A stretch of 35,984 bases of DNA from Alistipes sp. Lineage in GTDB: Bacteria; Bacteroidota; Bacteroidia; Bacteroidales; Rikenellaceae. The notes beneath the pieces were generated by a model that saw only the letters and a list, made by a program, of their open reading frames with translations, was not told the DNA's origin and did not search any database. Within the stretch, counting starts at the first letter, position 1. Every line of letters begins with the position of its first letter. Below are positions 1 to 5,735 of this stretch, one piece after another. The DNA lies in NCBI GenBank assembly GCA_017474235.1, contig JAFVIB010000040.1, positions 1-35,984 of the forward strand. The letters are read 5' to 3'. The translations under genes and the position numbers were made by a program.

Positions 1-140
1 GTCTTAAAATGGCGACCAACTATACCTGTGCCAGCAAATAAATCGCAAAATACAAGATGCGACATATCTTCGCCAACAACGCTTTTTATCGTGTGGTCTA
101 TAAAATCAAGCAGTGAGTATTTAGAACCAATATAGTTCAT
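1..140 (-). CDS. D12-class DNA adenine methyltransferase, N-terminal part (gene runs off the window)
   Basis: Translating the reverse strand from the ATG at 140 gives 46 residues that begin MNYIGSKYSLLDFI and continue to CDLFAGTGIVGRHFK at the window edge. NYIGSK is the motif X region and DLFAGTG is motif I (S-adenosylmethionine binding) of the D12/Dam-like N6-adenine methyltransferases, in the usual order and spacing for that class. The start lies only 3 bp after the stop of the upstream nuclease gene, so it is the fourth gene of the same operon. As part of a restriction-modification system it would methylate one strand or one half of the recognition site. The catalytic DPPY motif is beyond the window, so activity cannot be judged here. 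Confidence 0.85.
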   Translation of the reverse strand, partial: MNYIGSKYSLLDFIDHTIKSVVGEDMSHLVFCDLFAGTGIVGRHFK

Positions 141-143
141 AAT

Positions 144-1274
144 TTAGTATTGTGTTTTTGTAAAAGTTAACATCTGTCCATTGTCTGTATATTCTATGTA
201 CTCTAAGGGCAAATATCTTCCATTGGCTTGTGCGTTAAAATTATGAAAAGCCTGTTTTGTCGCATTTCGAAGCTTTGAAGCTTTGCATATTAATACTGGT
301 CGAATAGTGCTCGGTCTATTGGAAATATAATATTGTTCTATCCAGTCAATATATCGCGACAATTGTCTCACATTGTCAATATTTGCCGATGTCGCCTTTA
401 GCTCTATTGGGACAATTTCTCTATCAATATCATCGTTTTTTTGAGAAAACATTACGTCGATTCGCTGCATTCCTACTCCACAAGAAACTTCATTCCCAAG
501 CCATTCAAAAGTCTTAGGATTAATTTTGAGAGCATTATCTAAAGAATGGTGACTACAAATATTTTGAACAATAAACATTTGTAGATGTGCCTCAAATGCC
601 TTTTTATTTTGTTTCTTATATATTAATCTAGGTAAGATATTAAAGTGGCTCTGTGTATTTCCAGCATATTTTTTTTGAGGAACATTTAATGCAACCTGTT
701 TATTGTTATCATATGAATAACTATTGCCTAATATTATGCTATTATTATTCTTTGTTTTAATTAGGTTGAATAGACGCTCTGCCTCATATATTGTTATCAT
801 AGTATTGCCTCTATTACCTTTCAATTTCCTATATATTAGGCTCCACAGCATTTGATTAGGGGCATTAATACCTTTAATTTCATCAAGGGCTTCCCACTCT
901 GTAACACCTTCCGCATATACTTTGTACGGCTTTATCAAGGCTCTAAATGTCAAATTCTTACCTAACGAAGCGCGTAGATATTGATTATTCCCAGAATGCT
1001 CAAGAAAAGGAGTACTATTAATCTGATATATTCCATAGAATTTACCCTCTTTCTTCCCTGAGGCTTGGACATAAAACAACACACAATCTCCTATCCTCAC
1101 GCGACTAAAGTCTGACATCATAGAGATCAATCCGTTCTCCGCTTGAGGATTTAAATTAGAGTTTGTAACTCCATTAAAATCTACATCCTTATCTTTAGCC
1201 CCTGTACCAACAAACATATATTCCAAATGCACCTTGAAACTCTGCTCGTTTACTATAAAAACATGGGTTGTCAT
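144..1274 (-). CDS. Nuclease with PUA/EVE-like N-terminus and PD-(D/E)XK C-terminus, restriction-associated
   Basis: 376 residues, no signal peptide. Residues about 1-170 have the look of an EVE/PUA-like fold (RIGDCVLFYVQ at 60-70, then GKFYGIYQI at 77-85), a fold that can read modified bases. Residues about 205-345 look like a PD-(D/E)XK nuclease of the NucS/DUF91 kind: E228 in a helix, D273 in QRIDVMF, and E291-L-K293 in VPIELKA. All three core acidic/lysine positions are present, so it is probably active. It sits 12 bp after the HNH nuclease gene and 3 bp before the adenine methyltransferase gene. It could be the second nuclease of a type II system or a modification-dependent (type IV-like) enzyme carried by the same operon. 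The domain assignment is from motif reading, not from a search. Confidence 0.7.
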   Translation of the reverse strand: MTTHVFIVNEQSFKVHLEYMFVGTGAKDKDVDFNGVTNSNLNPQAENGLISMMSDFSRVRIGDCVLFYVQASGKKEGKFYGIYQINSTPFLEHSGNNQYLRASLGKNLTFRALIKPYKVYAEGVTEWEALDEIKGINAPNQMLWSLIYRKLKGNRGNTMITIYEAERLFNLIKTKNNNSIILGNSYSYDNNKQVALNVPQKKYAGNTQSHFNILPRLIYKKQNKKAFEAHLQMFIVQNICSHHSLDNALKINPKTFEWLGNEVSCGVGMQRIDVMFSQKNDDIDREIVPIELKATSANIDNVRQLSRYIDWIEQYYISNRPSTIRPVLICKASKLRNATKQAFHNFNAQANGRYLPLEYIEYTDNGQMLTFTKTQY

Positions 1275-1286
1275 AATATCTTATCC

Positions 1287-1967
1287 TTATTCTTGTGGGT
1301 ACAACTTATTCATTATATACTCTGCAGTATGCTCCGATGCTTCTTTTGAAACTCTCGCGACACAACTTTTTCTATATGCTACCGGATCATATTGATAGCA
1401 ACCTACACAGCCCAAAGCCTCAGTGTAATTATCATCTCCTTCGTAAAACGGATATGGATTGCCTTTTATATTTTGAGCATTCCATCTTTTATTTGTCAAT
1501 TTGCATTCCTTGCAAATCTGACGCTTTACATCGTTGGCAGCTTTACATAGTGGCTGAAAATCCTCTAACAATTGTGTTGCAGGATTAGAAACACGCCAAT
1601 CCTCTTTTCTACCATCTTTGTGGTCAATTTCGATTTTTGTATTTTCCGAAAAACCACGAACACCGAGCATTACACAGCGCTCACCTTTATAGTAATCTCT
1701 AATATCCTGACGAATATTTTGATTAAAGGTTTCTTCTTTCCTTAAACCGGTTAATCTTACCGCATCAATCGAGTTGCCTTTGGTTATAGATTTATCGAAC
1801 TCAACAATATATTTCTTAGCCAAAGACGAACTGGCACGGCACCAACTACCACCATTACCTAACTGCAAATCCGCATACTCTCCAACAAATTCTGTTGCAT
1901 ACACCCATCGACTTTCGCCATTTTCGCTTGGGTTGGCAAGTTTGATAAATAATTCGGTCTTCGTCAT
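1287..1967 (-). CDS. HNH restriction endonuclease (type II-like)
   Basis: 226 residues. The HNH beta-beta-alpha-metal core is visible as C98 in GERCVMLG, IEIDHKDGR with D115-H116 (the first-H position, general base), and LLEDFQPLCKAANDVK with N145 near its end. C152-x2-C155 and C187-x2-C190 could bind a structural zinc. Size and layout fit small HNH restriction enzymes such as those of the HphI/MnlI kind, which are also partnered by two methyltransferases, but no specific recognition site can be inferred. It starts 3 bp after the stop of the upstream methyltransferase gene. High lysine/asparagine content and AT-rich codons differ from the rest of the window and suggest acquisition by transfer. 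Confidence 0.8.
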   Translation of the reverse strand: MTKTELFIKLANPSENGESRWVYATEFVGEYADLQLGNGGSWCRASSSLAKKYIVEFDKSITKGNSIDAVRLTGLRKEETFNQNIRQDIRDYYKGERCVMLGVRGFSENTKIEIDHKDGRKEDWRVSNPATQLLEDFQPLCKAANDVKRQICKECKLTNKRWNAQNIKGNPYPFYEGDDNYTEALGCVGCYQYDPVAYRKSCVARVSKEASEHTAEYIMNKLYPQE

Positions 1968-1970
1968 ATA

Positions 1971-2759
1971 TTAAAGTTTTTTGAATACGAATATATACTC
2001 GTGCTTAAACAAAAAATAGTCACTTTTCAATGCACGATATTTCCAAATATCTTGTGCGCCAAGTTTCCCGCGGTTACCTTCGATATTCTTCACAATTACT
2101 CCTTTCATCTTCACTTTGAGAGTTTGTCGAACAGCATTCATTATCATAAATGCCAAAGGAACAACTTCGCTTTTCTTATAAATATCCCCAGCAACTATTG
2201 CAAAATAACCCTTCTTTTTCAGATACTGAAAGCCTGTTGAAATGGCACTAGTCAATTTCTCTATGAACAAATCAACATCTGGTATATTTGATAAATCCCT
2301 ATTGTCATTAGTAAATTTTACAATATCCAAATATGGTGGATGTGCAATCATAAAATCTACAGATTCCCTATTCTGAAGCTTCAACCAATTCTCAATACTC
2401 ATCGAAAACTCTGCCGAATTGGTAACATCTACATTCTTGATTGCATAGTTAATGGTTGTGCAGCCTTGCATCTTCTCATTAACATACTCAATAATCTGTT
2501 CATTGATATCAAATCCGATGTAATCTCTTTGCAAACTCTCACACTCGAATAGGGTTGTTCCACTACCCGAAAAAAGTTCTAAAACTGCATCGCCTGGATC
2601 TGTATATCTTCTAATGAGTTGATTGGGAATTTGAGGCACAAAATTACCATGGTAAACATTCTTATGCTTACCGCCTTTTGCTCTCTCTGGAATAATCCAC
2701 AAACTATCTACATTGATATCAGATTGCTTCCAGTCTTCCATATTGATCTCAGTTCCCAT
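1971..2759 (-). CDS. DNA methyltransferase (N6-adenine/N4-cytosine type) of the restriction operon
   Basis: 262 residues from the ATG at 2759; a longer frame to 2822 exists but its first 21 residues look unlike coding sequence, and a GGAG lies just upstream of 2759. ATG at 2741 is an alternative. Motif X-like residues NFVPQIPNQLIRRY (39-52) run into motif I LELFSGSGTT (60-69), and motif IV is AHPPYLDI (139-146). The order X-I-IV places it outside the common beta class. Motif IV reads HPPY where D, N or S normally precedes PPY, which is odd. It is the first gene of the operon, so methylation protection would be made before the nucleases. Confidence 0.8.
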   Translation of the reverse strand: MGTEINMEDWKQSDINVDSLWIIPERAKGGKHKNVYHGNFVPQIPNQLIRRYTDPGDAVLELFSGSGTTLFECESLQRDYIGFDINEQIIEYVNEKMQGCTTINYAIKNVDVTNSAEFSMSIENWLKLQNRESVDFMIAHPPYLDIVKFTNDNRDLSNIPDVDLFIEKLTSAISTGFQYLKKKGYFAIVAGDIYKKSEVVPLAFMIMNAVRQTLKVKMKGVIVKNIEGNRGKLGAQDIWKYRALKSDYFLFKHEYIFVFKKL

Positions 2760-2920
2760 ACTCCGCACAAATTTATAAAAAATATAGCAACTTACAAAAC
2801 ATACAAAATTTGGTTCACGCAATTTTTCTTTTGGTTCAGCATAGGTTCAACAAATGTTGCGGAGGGGTTTGTTTTTACCCAATTCCGCCACAGAACGCCA
2901 CCAAACCAAGCGTATTAATA

Positions 2921-2957
2921 CAAAAAAAGGACGGAAATCGTTGTGATTTCCGTCCTT
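2921..2957 (-). terminator. Rho-independent terminator A
   Basis: On the minus strand GGACGGAAATC (2955-2945) pairs perfectly with GATTTCCGTCC (2939-2929) across a 5-nt loop and is followed by a run of seven T. It sits directly after the leftmost tRNA-3'-end copy, in the same relative place as the two other terminators of this region. Confidence 0.8.
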
Positions 2958-2958
2958 C

Positions 2959-2978
2959 GTACCCCCTCAGGGGCTCGA
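2959..2978 (-). repeat. tRNA-Lys 3'-end repeat, copy A (att-like)
   Basis: 20 bases identical to 3398-3417, which are the T-arm and acceptor 3' end of tRNA-Lys. On the minus strand it is preceded by a hairpin (GACTGCGC at 3003-2996 pairing with GCGCAGTC at 2984-2977, 11-nt loop) instead of tRNA sequence, and followed by terminator A. It is most simply an old attachment-site copy left by an element that integrated into the tRNA gene. Confidence 0.75.
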
Positions 2979-3082
2979 CTGCGCTACTTGCAGATGCGCA
3001 GTCGTGTGCTCGTTTCGTTTACACCCTCCCGACCTCCCTGAAAGGGAGGCGACTCCAGGGTTCTCGCTCCCTGAAGGTGCAC
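2979..3082. other. Structured spacer between repeat copies A and B; no gene
   Basis: No convincing coding frame. It contains the hairpin that precedes copy A, a CCTCCC/GGGAGG hairpin near 3033-3050, and, on the plus strand near 3055-3072, CAGGGTTCTCGCTCCCTG, which resembles a degenerate inverted copy of the tRNA T-arm. It reads as scrambled tRNA-derived debris. Confidence 0.4.
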
Positions 3083-3114
3083 AAAAAAAAGGAAGACCTT
3101 TCGATCTTCCTTTT
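3083..3114 (-). terminator. Rho-independent terminator B
   Basis: Minus-strand stem GGAAGATC/GGTCTTCC closed by a GAAA tetraloop (one T-G pair), followed by eight T. It lies directly after tRNA-3'-end copy B and resembles terminator C of the intact tRNA gene in sequence. Confidence 0.75.
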
Positions 3115-3116
3115 CA

Positions 3117-3136
3117 GTACCCCCTCAGGGGCTCGA
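3117..3136 (-). repeat. tRNA-Lys 3'-end repeat, copy B (att-like)
   Basis: 20 bases identical to copies A and C. On the minus strand it follows a short hairpin (AGGTTGC/GCAACCT, 3152-3137) in place of the tRNA body. The distance to copy A is 158 bp and to copy C 281 bp. Confidence 0.75.
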
Positions 3137-3243
3137 AGGTTGCTTGCAACCTCACCGAGGGAGTGTCGCAGTCGCCACTTGTGGCGGTGCGGGAGTACGA
3201 CCGAGGTAACCCTCCCTAAATTCGAGTCCACTAACGGGGTAGA
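3137..3243. other. Structured spacer between copy B and the cloverleaf element; no gene
   Basis: No supported gene. Several short palindromes are packed together: AGGTTGC/GCAACCT at 3137-3152, CGCCAC/GTGGCG around 3173-3186, and AGGGAG near 3162 against CTCCCT near 3210. Like the neighbouring spacer it is unusually GC-rich and structured compared with ordinary spacers in this window. Confidence 0.4.
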
Positions 3244-3370
3244 TTGTTTTGGGGCAGATGTTGTTCTGCAACAGCAGAATATGAGTAGAGTGATGATAGG
3301 TGCGAACTTGTGCGCGGACCTATCATCAATCTATTCATTACACGCACCGCGTGCATCTGCCCCAAAACAA
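3244..3370. repeat. Four-way-junction (cloverleaf-like) inverted-repeat element
   Basis: A perfect 17-bp inverted repeat (TTGTTTTGGGGCAGATG at 3244-3260 and its complement at 3354-3370) encloses three hairpins in a row: TTCTGC/GCAGAA (3264-3279, loop AACA), TGATGATAGGT/ACCTATCATCA (3291-3328, 11 perfect pairs, 16-nt loop) and CACGC/GCGTG (3341-3353, loop ACC). All pairings were read directly from the bases. The fold is possible in RNA of either strand or in extruded DNA. It abuts terminator C of the tRNA gene, whose T-run merges with the outer stem. It could be a small mobile element, a structured RNA or an integration/resolution site; nothing here decides. Confidence 0.7.
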
Positions 3371-3395
3371 AAAAGGAAGACTCTCGTCTTCCTTT
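3371..3395 (-). terminator. Rho-independent terminator C of the tRNA-Lys gene
   Basis: Minus-strand stem GGAAGAC/GTCTTCC with a GAGA tetraloop, followed by six T that run into the next element. It begins a few bases after the tRNA 3' end and is the functional terminator of the intact tRNA. Confidence 0.8.
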
Positions 3396-3397
3396 CT

Positions 3398-3417
3398 GTA
3401 CCCCCTCAGGGGCTCGA
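3398..3417 (-). repeat. tRNA-Lys 3'-end repeat, copy C (inside the intact tRNA)
   Basis: This is the original of the 20-bp repeat, covering the acceptor 3' strand and half of the T-arm. Copies at 3117-3136 and 2959-2978 are identical over the same 20 bases. Confidence 0.8.
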
Positions 3418-3471
3418 ACCCTGGACCCCAACATTAAGAGTGTCGTGCTCTACCAACTGAGCTAAAGAGGC
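3399..3471 (-). tRNA. tRNA-Lys, anticodon CUU
   Basis: A complete 73-nt cloverleaf on the minus strand: acceptor GCCTCTT with AGGGGGT (several G-U pairs), D-arm GCTC/GAGC, anticodon stem CGACA/TGTTG around loop CTCTTAA (anticodon CTT), T-arm CAGGG TTCGAGC CCCTG and discriminator A. CCA is not encoded. The 3' 20 bases recur twice downstream, which marks this tRNA as a probable integration target. Confidence 0.95.
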
Positions 3472-3504
3472 ATTTGCATCGGCTTTATTACCTGATTGCG
3501 AGTG

Positions 3505-3536
3505 CAAAGATAGGGCAAAAAAACATTCTGTGCAAA
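3505..3536 (-). promoter_or_regulatory. Bacteroidota-type promoter of tRNA-Lys
   Basis: Minus-strand TTTG (3536-3533), 20 bp, TATCTTTG (3512-3505). This matches the -33/-7 consensus of the Bacteroidota primary sigma factor and would start transcription roughly 25-30 bases before the tRNA. Confidence 0.75.
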
Positions 3537-3600
3537 CTTTTTTGTGAAAAAATTTATAAAAATTTTATCTTATCGTGCCAACTGACAATAAATCAGCGAT

Positions 3601-4899
3601 TTAACGAATCTCTACACTATCACTGCACCACTCGCCACCTGCGCCTTCGTAGATAATTGGCAGGCGTGGCTCTATATTTTTAAGCATCAGGTAGCTCTCA
3701 TAGACATTTATACCCGTAGTCTTTCCCGCAGCAAGAGCGTAGCCCACAACGCACGGATGGTGGTGTGTGGTATAGTATGTTGCGCGGTTAAACGAGAGGT
3801 ATGTATCGAGCCAAAACGGATCATTGCTCGGGTTGCCGCCACGGCGGATATTTTCGCCCAGCGGAATGGTATCTATAGCGGTAAGGACAAAGACCAACAC
3901 TCCGCGATTATCGCACTCGCTCAGCAGGCTCTCGGTGGCATAATCCATCGGCACAACAAGACCATTTACCCCTGCCGTAATCTGCTCCTCAACGCTCTTT
4001 GAGCTATCATAATCGGCAAGATGCAGCGTCAGAGGTTTATAATTCAGATAGAACTTACTATCGGCAACATCGGCAGCGCGGACACCGAGTTTATGTCTGA
4101 TACACTCTGCCACGCGATTATCCATACGGCTCTCAATATCGAGAGTGAGCAGATGTGGATTATCGCAACTCCAAAGTGCTGTTTGTGGCACGCGAGCCAT
4201 AAAGCGGACTGTATCCTCACGGCGCATATCGAGGGCTATATCGCGATAACCACGGGTAAGGACTGTTGTGTCGTTCAGATAGAGGGTATAACCTATGCGG
4301 CTACGCTTTGGATTGAGAGCATCGCACTTAACAACAAGGTCAAACTCTGCAATACCCTCGCCGAGGTCGTTGATAGTTGTCGAACAATCTATATCTCTGA
4401 TACGAATTGACGGCTGGCAAACCACCGACACACCCTCCACAGCCGGTTTAGCACCCTCGCGAAAGAGGCTATTGACACGGTTTTGTTCGGCATCAACAAG
4501 GCGAATTGTTAGTGTATGCCGCCCCTCCTTAGCGACCTTTGTAAGGTTAAACTCTACAGGGGCTGCACCCGACGCTGCGAAACCTACGCGGTTACTATCT
4601 ACAAGCACCTCGTATGCCGAAGTTGTGTGCGCCACGCGGAGAATGACTTGACGATTAAGCCACCAAACAGGCACAGCAAAAGAGCTGCTATACTCGCGAC
4701 CATCCTCCGAAACGCTCCATGGAGCAAGCTTGGCAACATAATTTGAGCGTGACGGCTCGCCCGTAACAGCATCAGAGGCTCTACCGTATGGCACAACCTC
4801 TAAGCGAGGTGGCTCGGTACGATAAAAAGGCTCTGCAAGGCTCTGAGCTGATGTTGATAGACAAGTTAATATAGCCGCAATAAGTAGGATTATCTTCAT
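3601..4899 (-). CDS. Secreted GH2-like protein, truncated and lacking the catalytic residues
   Basis: 432 residues from ATG 4899; a longer frame starts upstream but this start gives a clean signal peptide (residues 1-18, cut after STSA). Residues about 55-140 resemble the GH2 sugar-binding jelly roll (SSFAVPVWWLNRQVILRV), 165-280 the Ig-like domain (ALWSCDNPHLLTLDIE), and 281-432 the first half of a TIM barrel. HPCVVGYALAAGKTTG (381-396) aligns by eye with the GH2 segment HPSxxxWSLGNEAGxG, but the Asn-Glu acid/base pair is replaced. The chain stops before the nucleophile half of the barrel. It is therefore probably a non-catalytic, carbohydrate-binding or decayed derivative. No frameshift is visible inside the frame, so it may be a stable product. 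Confidence 0.65.
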   Translation of the reverse strand: MKIILLIAAILTCLSTSAQSLAEPFYRTEPPRLEVVPYGRASDAVTGEPSRSNYVAKLAPWSVSEDGREYSSSFAVPVWWLNRQVILRVAHTTSAYEVLVDSNRVGFAASGAAPVEFNLTKVAKEGRHTLTIRLVDAEQNRVNSLFREGAKPAVEGVSVVCQPSIRIRDIDCSTTINDLGEGIAEFDLVVKCDALNPKRSRIGYTLYLNDTTVLTRGYRDIALDMRREDTVRFMARVPQTALWSCDNPHLLTLDIESRMDNRVAECIRHKLGVRAADVADSKFYLNYKPLTLHLADYDSSKSVEEQITAGVNGLVVPMDYATESLLSECDNRGVLVFVLTAIDTIPLGENIRRGGNPSNDPFWLDTYLSFNRATYYTTHHHPCVVGYALAAGKTTGINVYESYLMLKNIEPRLPIIYEGAGGEWCSDSVEIR

Positions 4900-4907
4900 A
4901 AAATTAC

Positions 4908-4926
4908 TATCTTTGCCACAAAGATA
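4908..4926. promoter_or_regulatory. Back-to-back -7 elements of divergent promoters
   Basis: TATCTTTG (4908-4915), CCA, CAAAGATA (4919-4926) is a perfect palindrome of two opposing Bacteroidota -7 boxes in a 48-bp gap between the GH2-like gene (minus) and the HsdR_N-domain gene (plus). No clear -33 box was found at 19-21 bp on either side. Only one polymerase could use the site at a time. Confidence 0.55.
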
Positions 4927-4947
4927 CAAACTTCTTTACAAAAAACG

Positions 4948-5397
4948 ATGGCTACAACCACACAAATCAATTTTCCTGCCACAGAGCTCCAAATAAAGGT
5001 TGTCAATGGCGACGAGTTTGTTTGGGACCCGCTGCGTGGAAAATATCTGCTACTTACCCCCGAGGAGAGGGTGAGAAGGTATGCTATCGCTTTTCTGATT
5101 TCGCACTGCGGAGCAATGCCCCACTCTATAGCTCAGGAGTATGCGGTAAATATCAACGGTACGGCGCAACGAGCAGATATTGTCGTCTTTAATCGCAATA
5201 TTAAGCCGGAGATTCTTGTCGAGTGTAAAGCCCCGGAGGTAAAGATAGATAAGAGTGTCTTGGCTCAAGCTGTCCGCTACAATACCGTGCTTGGTGCAAA
5301 GTATATAATTCTGACAAACGGGCATCAGCACCTCTGTGTAGAGCGTACCGAGGCAGATTATAAAATTCTAAAGGCTTTTCCGAAGATTATCTACTAA
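4948..5397 (+). CDS. Stand-alone HsdR_N-type nuclease-fold protein
   Basis: 149 residues. It resembles the widespread Bacteroidota single-domain proteins related to the N-terminus of type I restriction subunit HsdR. Key residues are E39-E40-R41 with VRRYAIAFL (helix), R74-A-D76 in AQRADIVVF, and E91-C-K93 in LVECKAPE, a complete D-(x)n-E-x-K nuclease set. It has no helicase or specificity partner here, so its role is unknown; in related genomes it is found as an isolated housekeeping-like gene. Start is ATG 4948, close behind the divergent promoter. Confidence 0.8.
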   Translation: MATTTQINFPATELQIKVVNGDEFVWDPLRGKYLLLTPEERVRRYAIAFLISHCGAMPHSIAQEYAVNINGTAQRADIVVFNRNIKPEILVECKAPEVKIDKSVLAQAVRYNTVLGAKYIILTNGHQHLCVERTEADYKILKAFPKIIY

Positions 5398-5437
5398 AAA
5401 GCATTATCACCTATATTTTTATTTTTTTGTAAATTTA

Positions 5438-5468
5438 TTGCATATTTGAATAAATAGACATAACTTTA
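5438..5468 (+). promoter_or_regulatory. Candidate promoter for micro-ORF and GLUG lipoprotein
   Basis: TTG (5438-5440), 20 bp, TAACTTTA (5461-5468), close to the TTTG/TAnnTTTG consensus. It leaves a leader of roughly 80 bases before the ATG at 5558. Confidence 0.45.
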
Positions 5469-5557
5469 CGAAAAATTATCTACTATATCATAACAGAGTG
5501 AATCCTAAAGATATAAAAAACATACCTAATCCTTAATTAACTTTAAATTAATCTATT

Positions 5558-5703
5558 ATGAACAAAATTTTCGTCGCACAGGGGGGGGAATTTATTCAGC
5601 TCCTACCATCGAAATTGAGTCCTTTGTGACTGAGAGTGGTTTCTCCACTTCTGTAGAATTTATTGAGAGTCTTGAACCTGATGACACTTTGGTTTGGGAC
5701 TAA
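5558..5703 (+). pseudogene. Micro-ORF interrupted at a run of eight G (possible phase-variable 48-residue peptide)
   Basis: ATG 5558 opens MNKIFVAQGG and then hits eight G (5581-5588). As written the frame runs to a TGA near 5627. If the run were nine G (or six) the frame would continue through IYSAPTIEIESF and end LEPDDTLVWD at TAA 5701, giving 48 residues. The second frame has no start codon of its own before the G-run. The gene lies 32 bp ahead of the GLUG lipoprotein and behind the same candidate promoter. Short acidic peptides with a xxxPxIEI-type core just ahead of cell-surface genes are familiar in Bacteroidales; their function is not known. A sequencing error in the homopolymer is equally possible. 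Confidence 0.6.
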
Positions 5704-5735
5704 TTGCTGCATGTTAAACCAAAAAAAAGAGAAAA

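Noticed and set aside
3019-3434. Two short minus-strand frames through the repeats
   Set aside because: They lie wholly in terminators, the cloverleaf element and tRNA-end copies and have no start context.
2810-3460. Plus-strand open frame across the tRNA region ending in PPQGLEPWTPTLRVSCSTN
   Set aside because: It reads the complement of the tRNA and hairpin repeats; this translated tRNA string is a well-known false gene.
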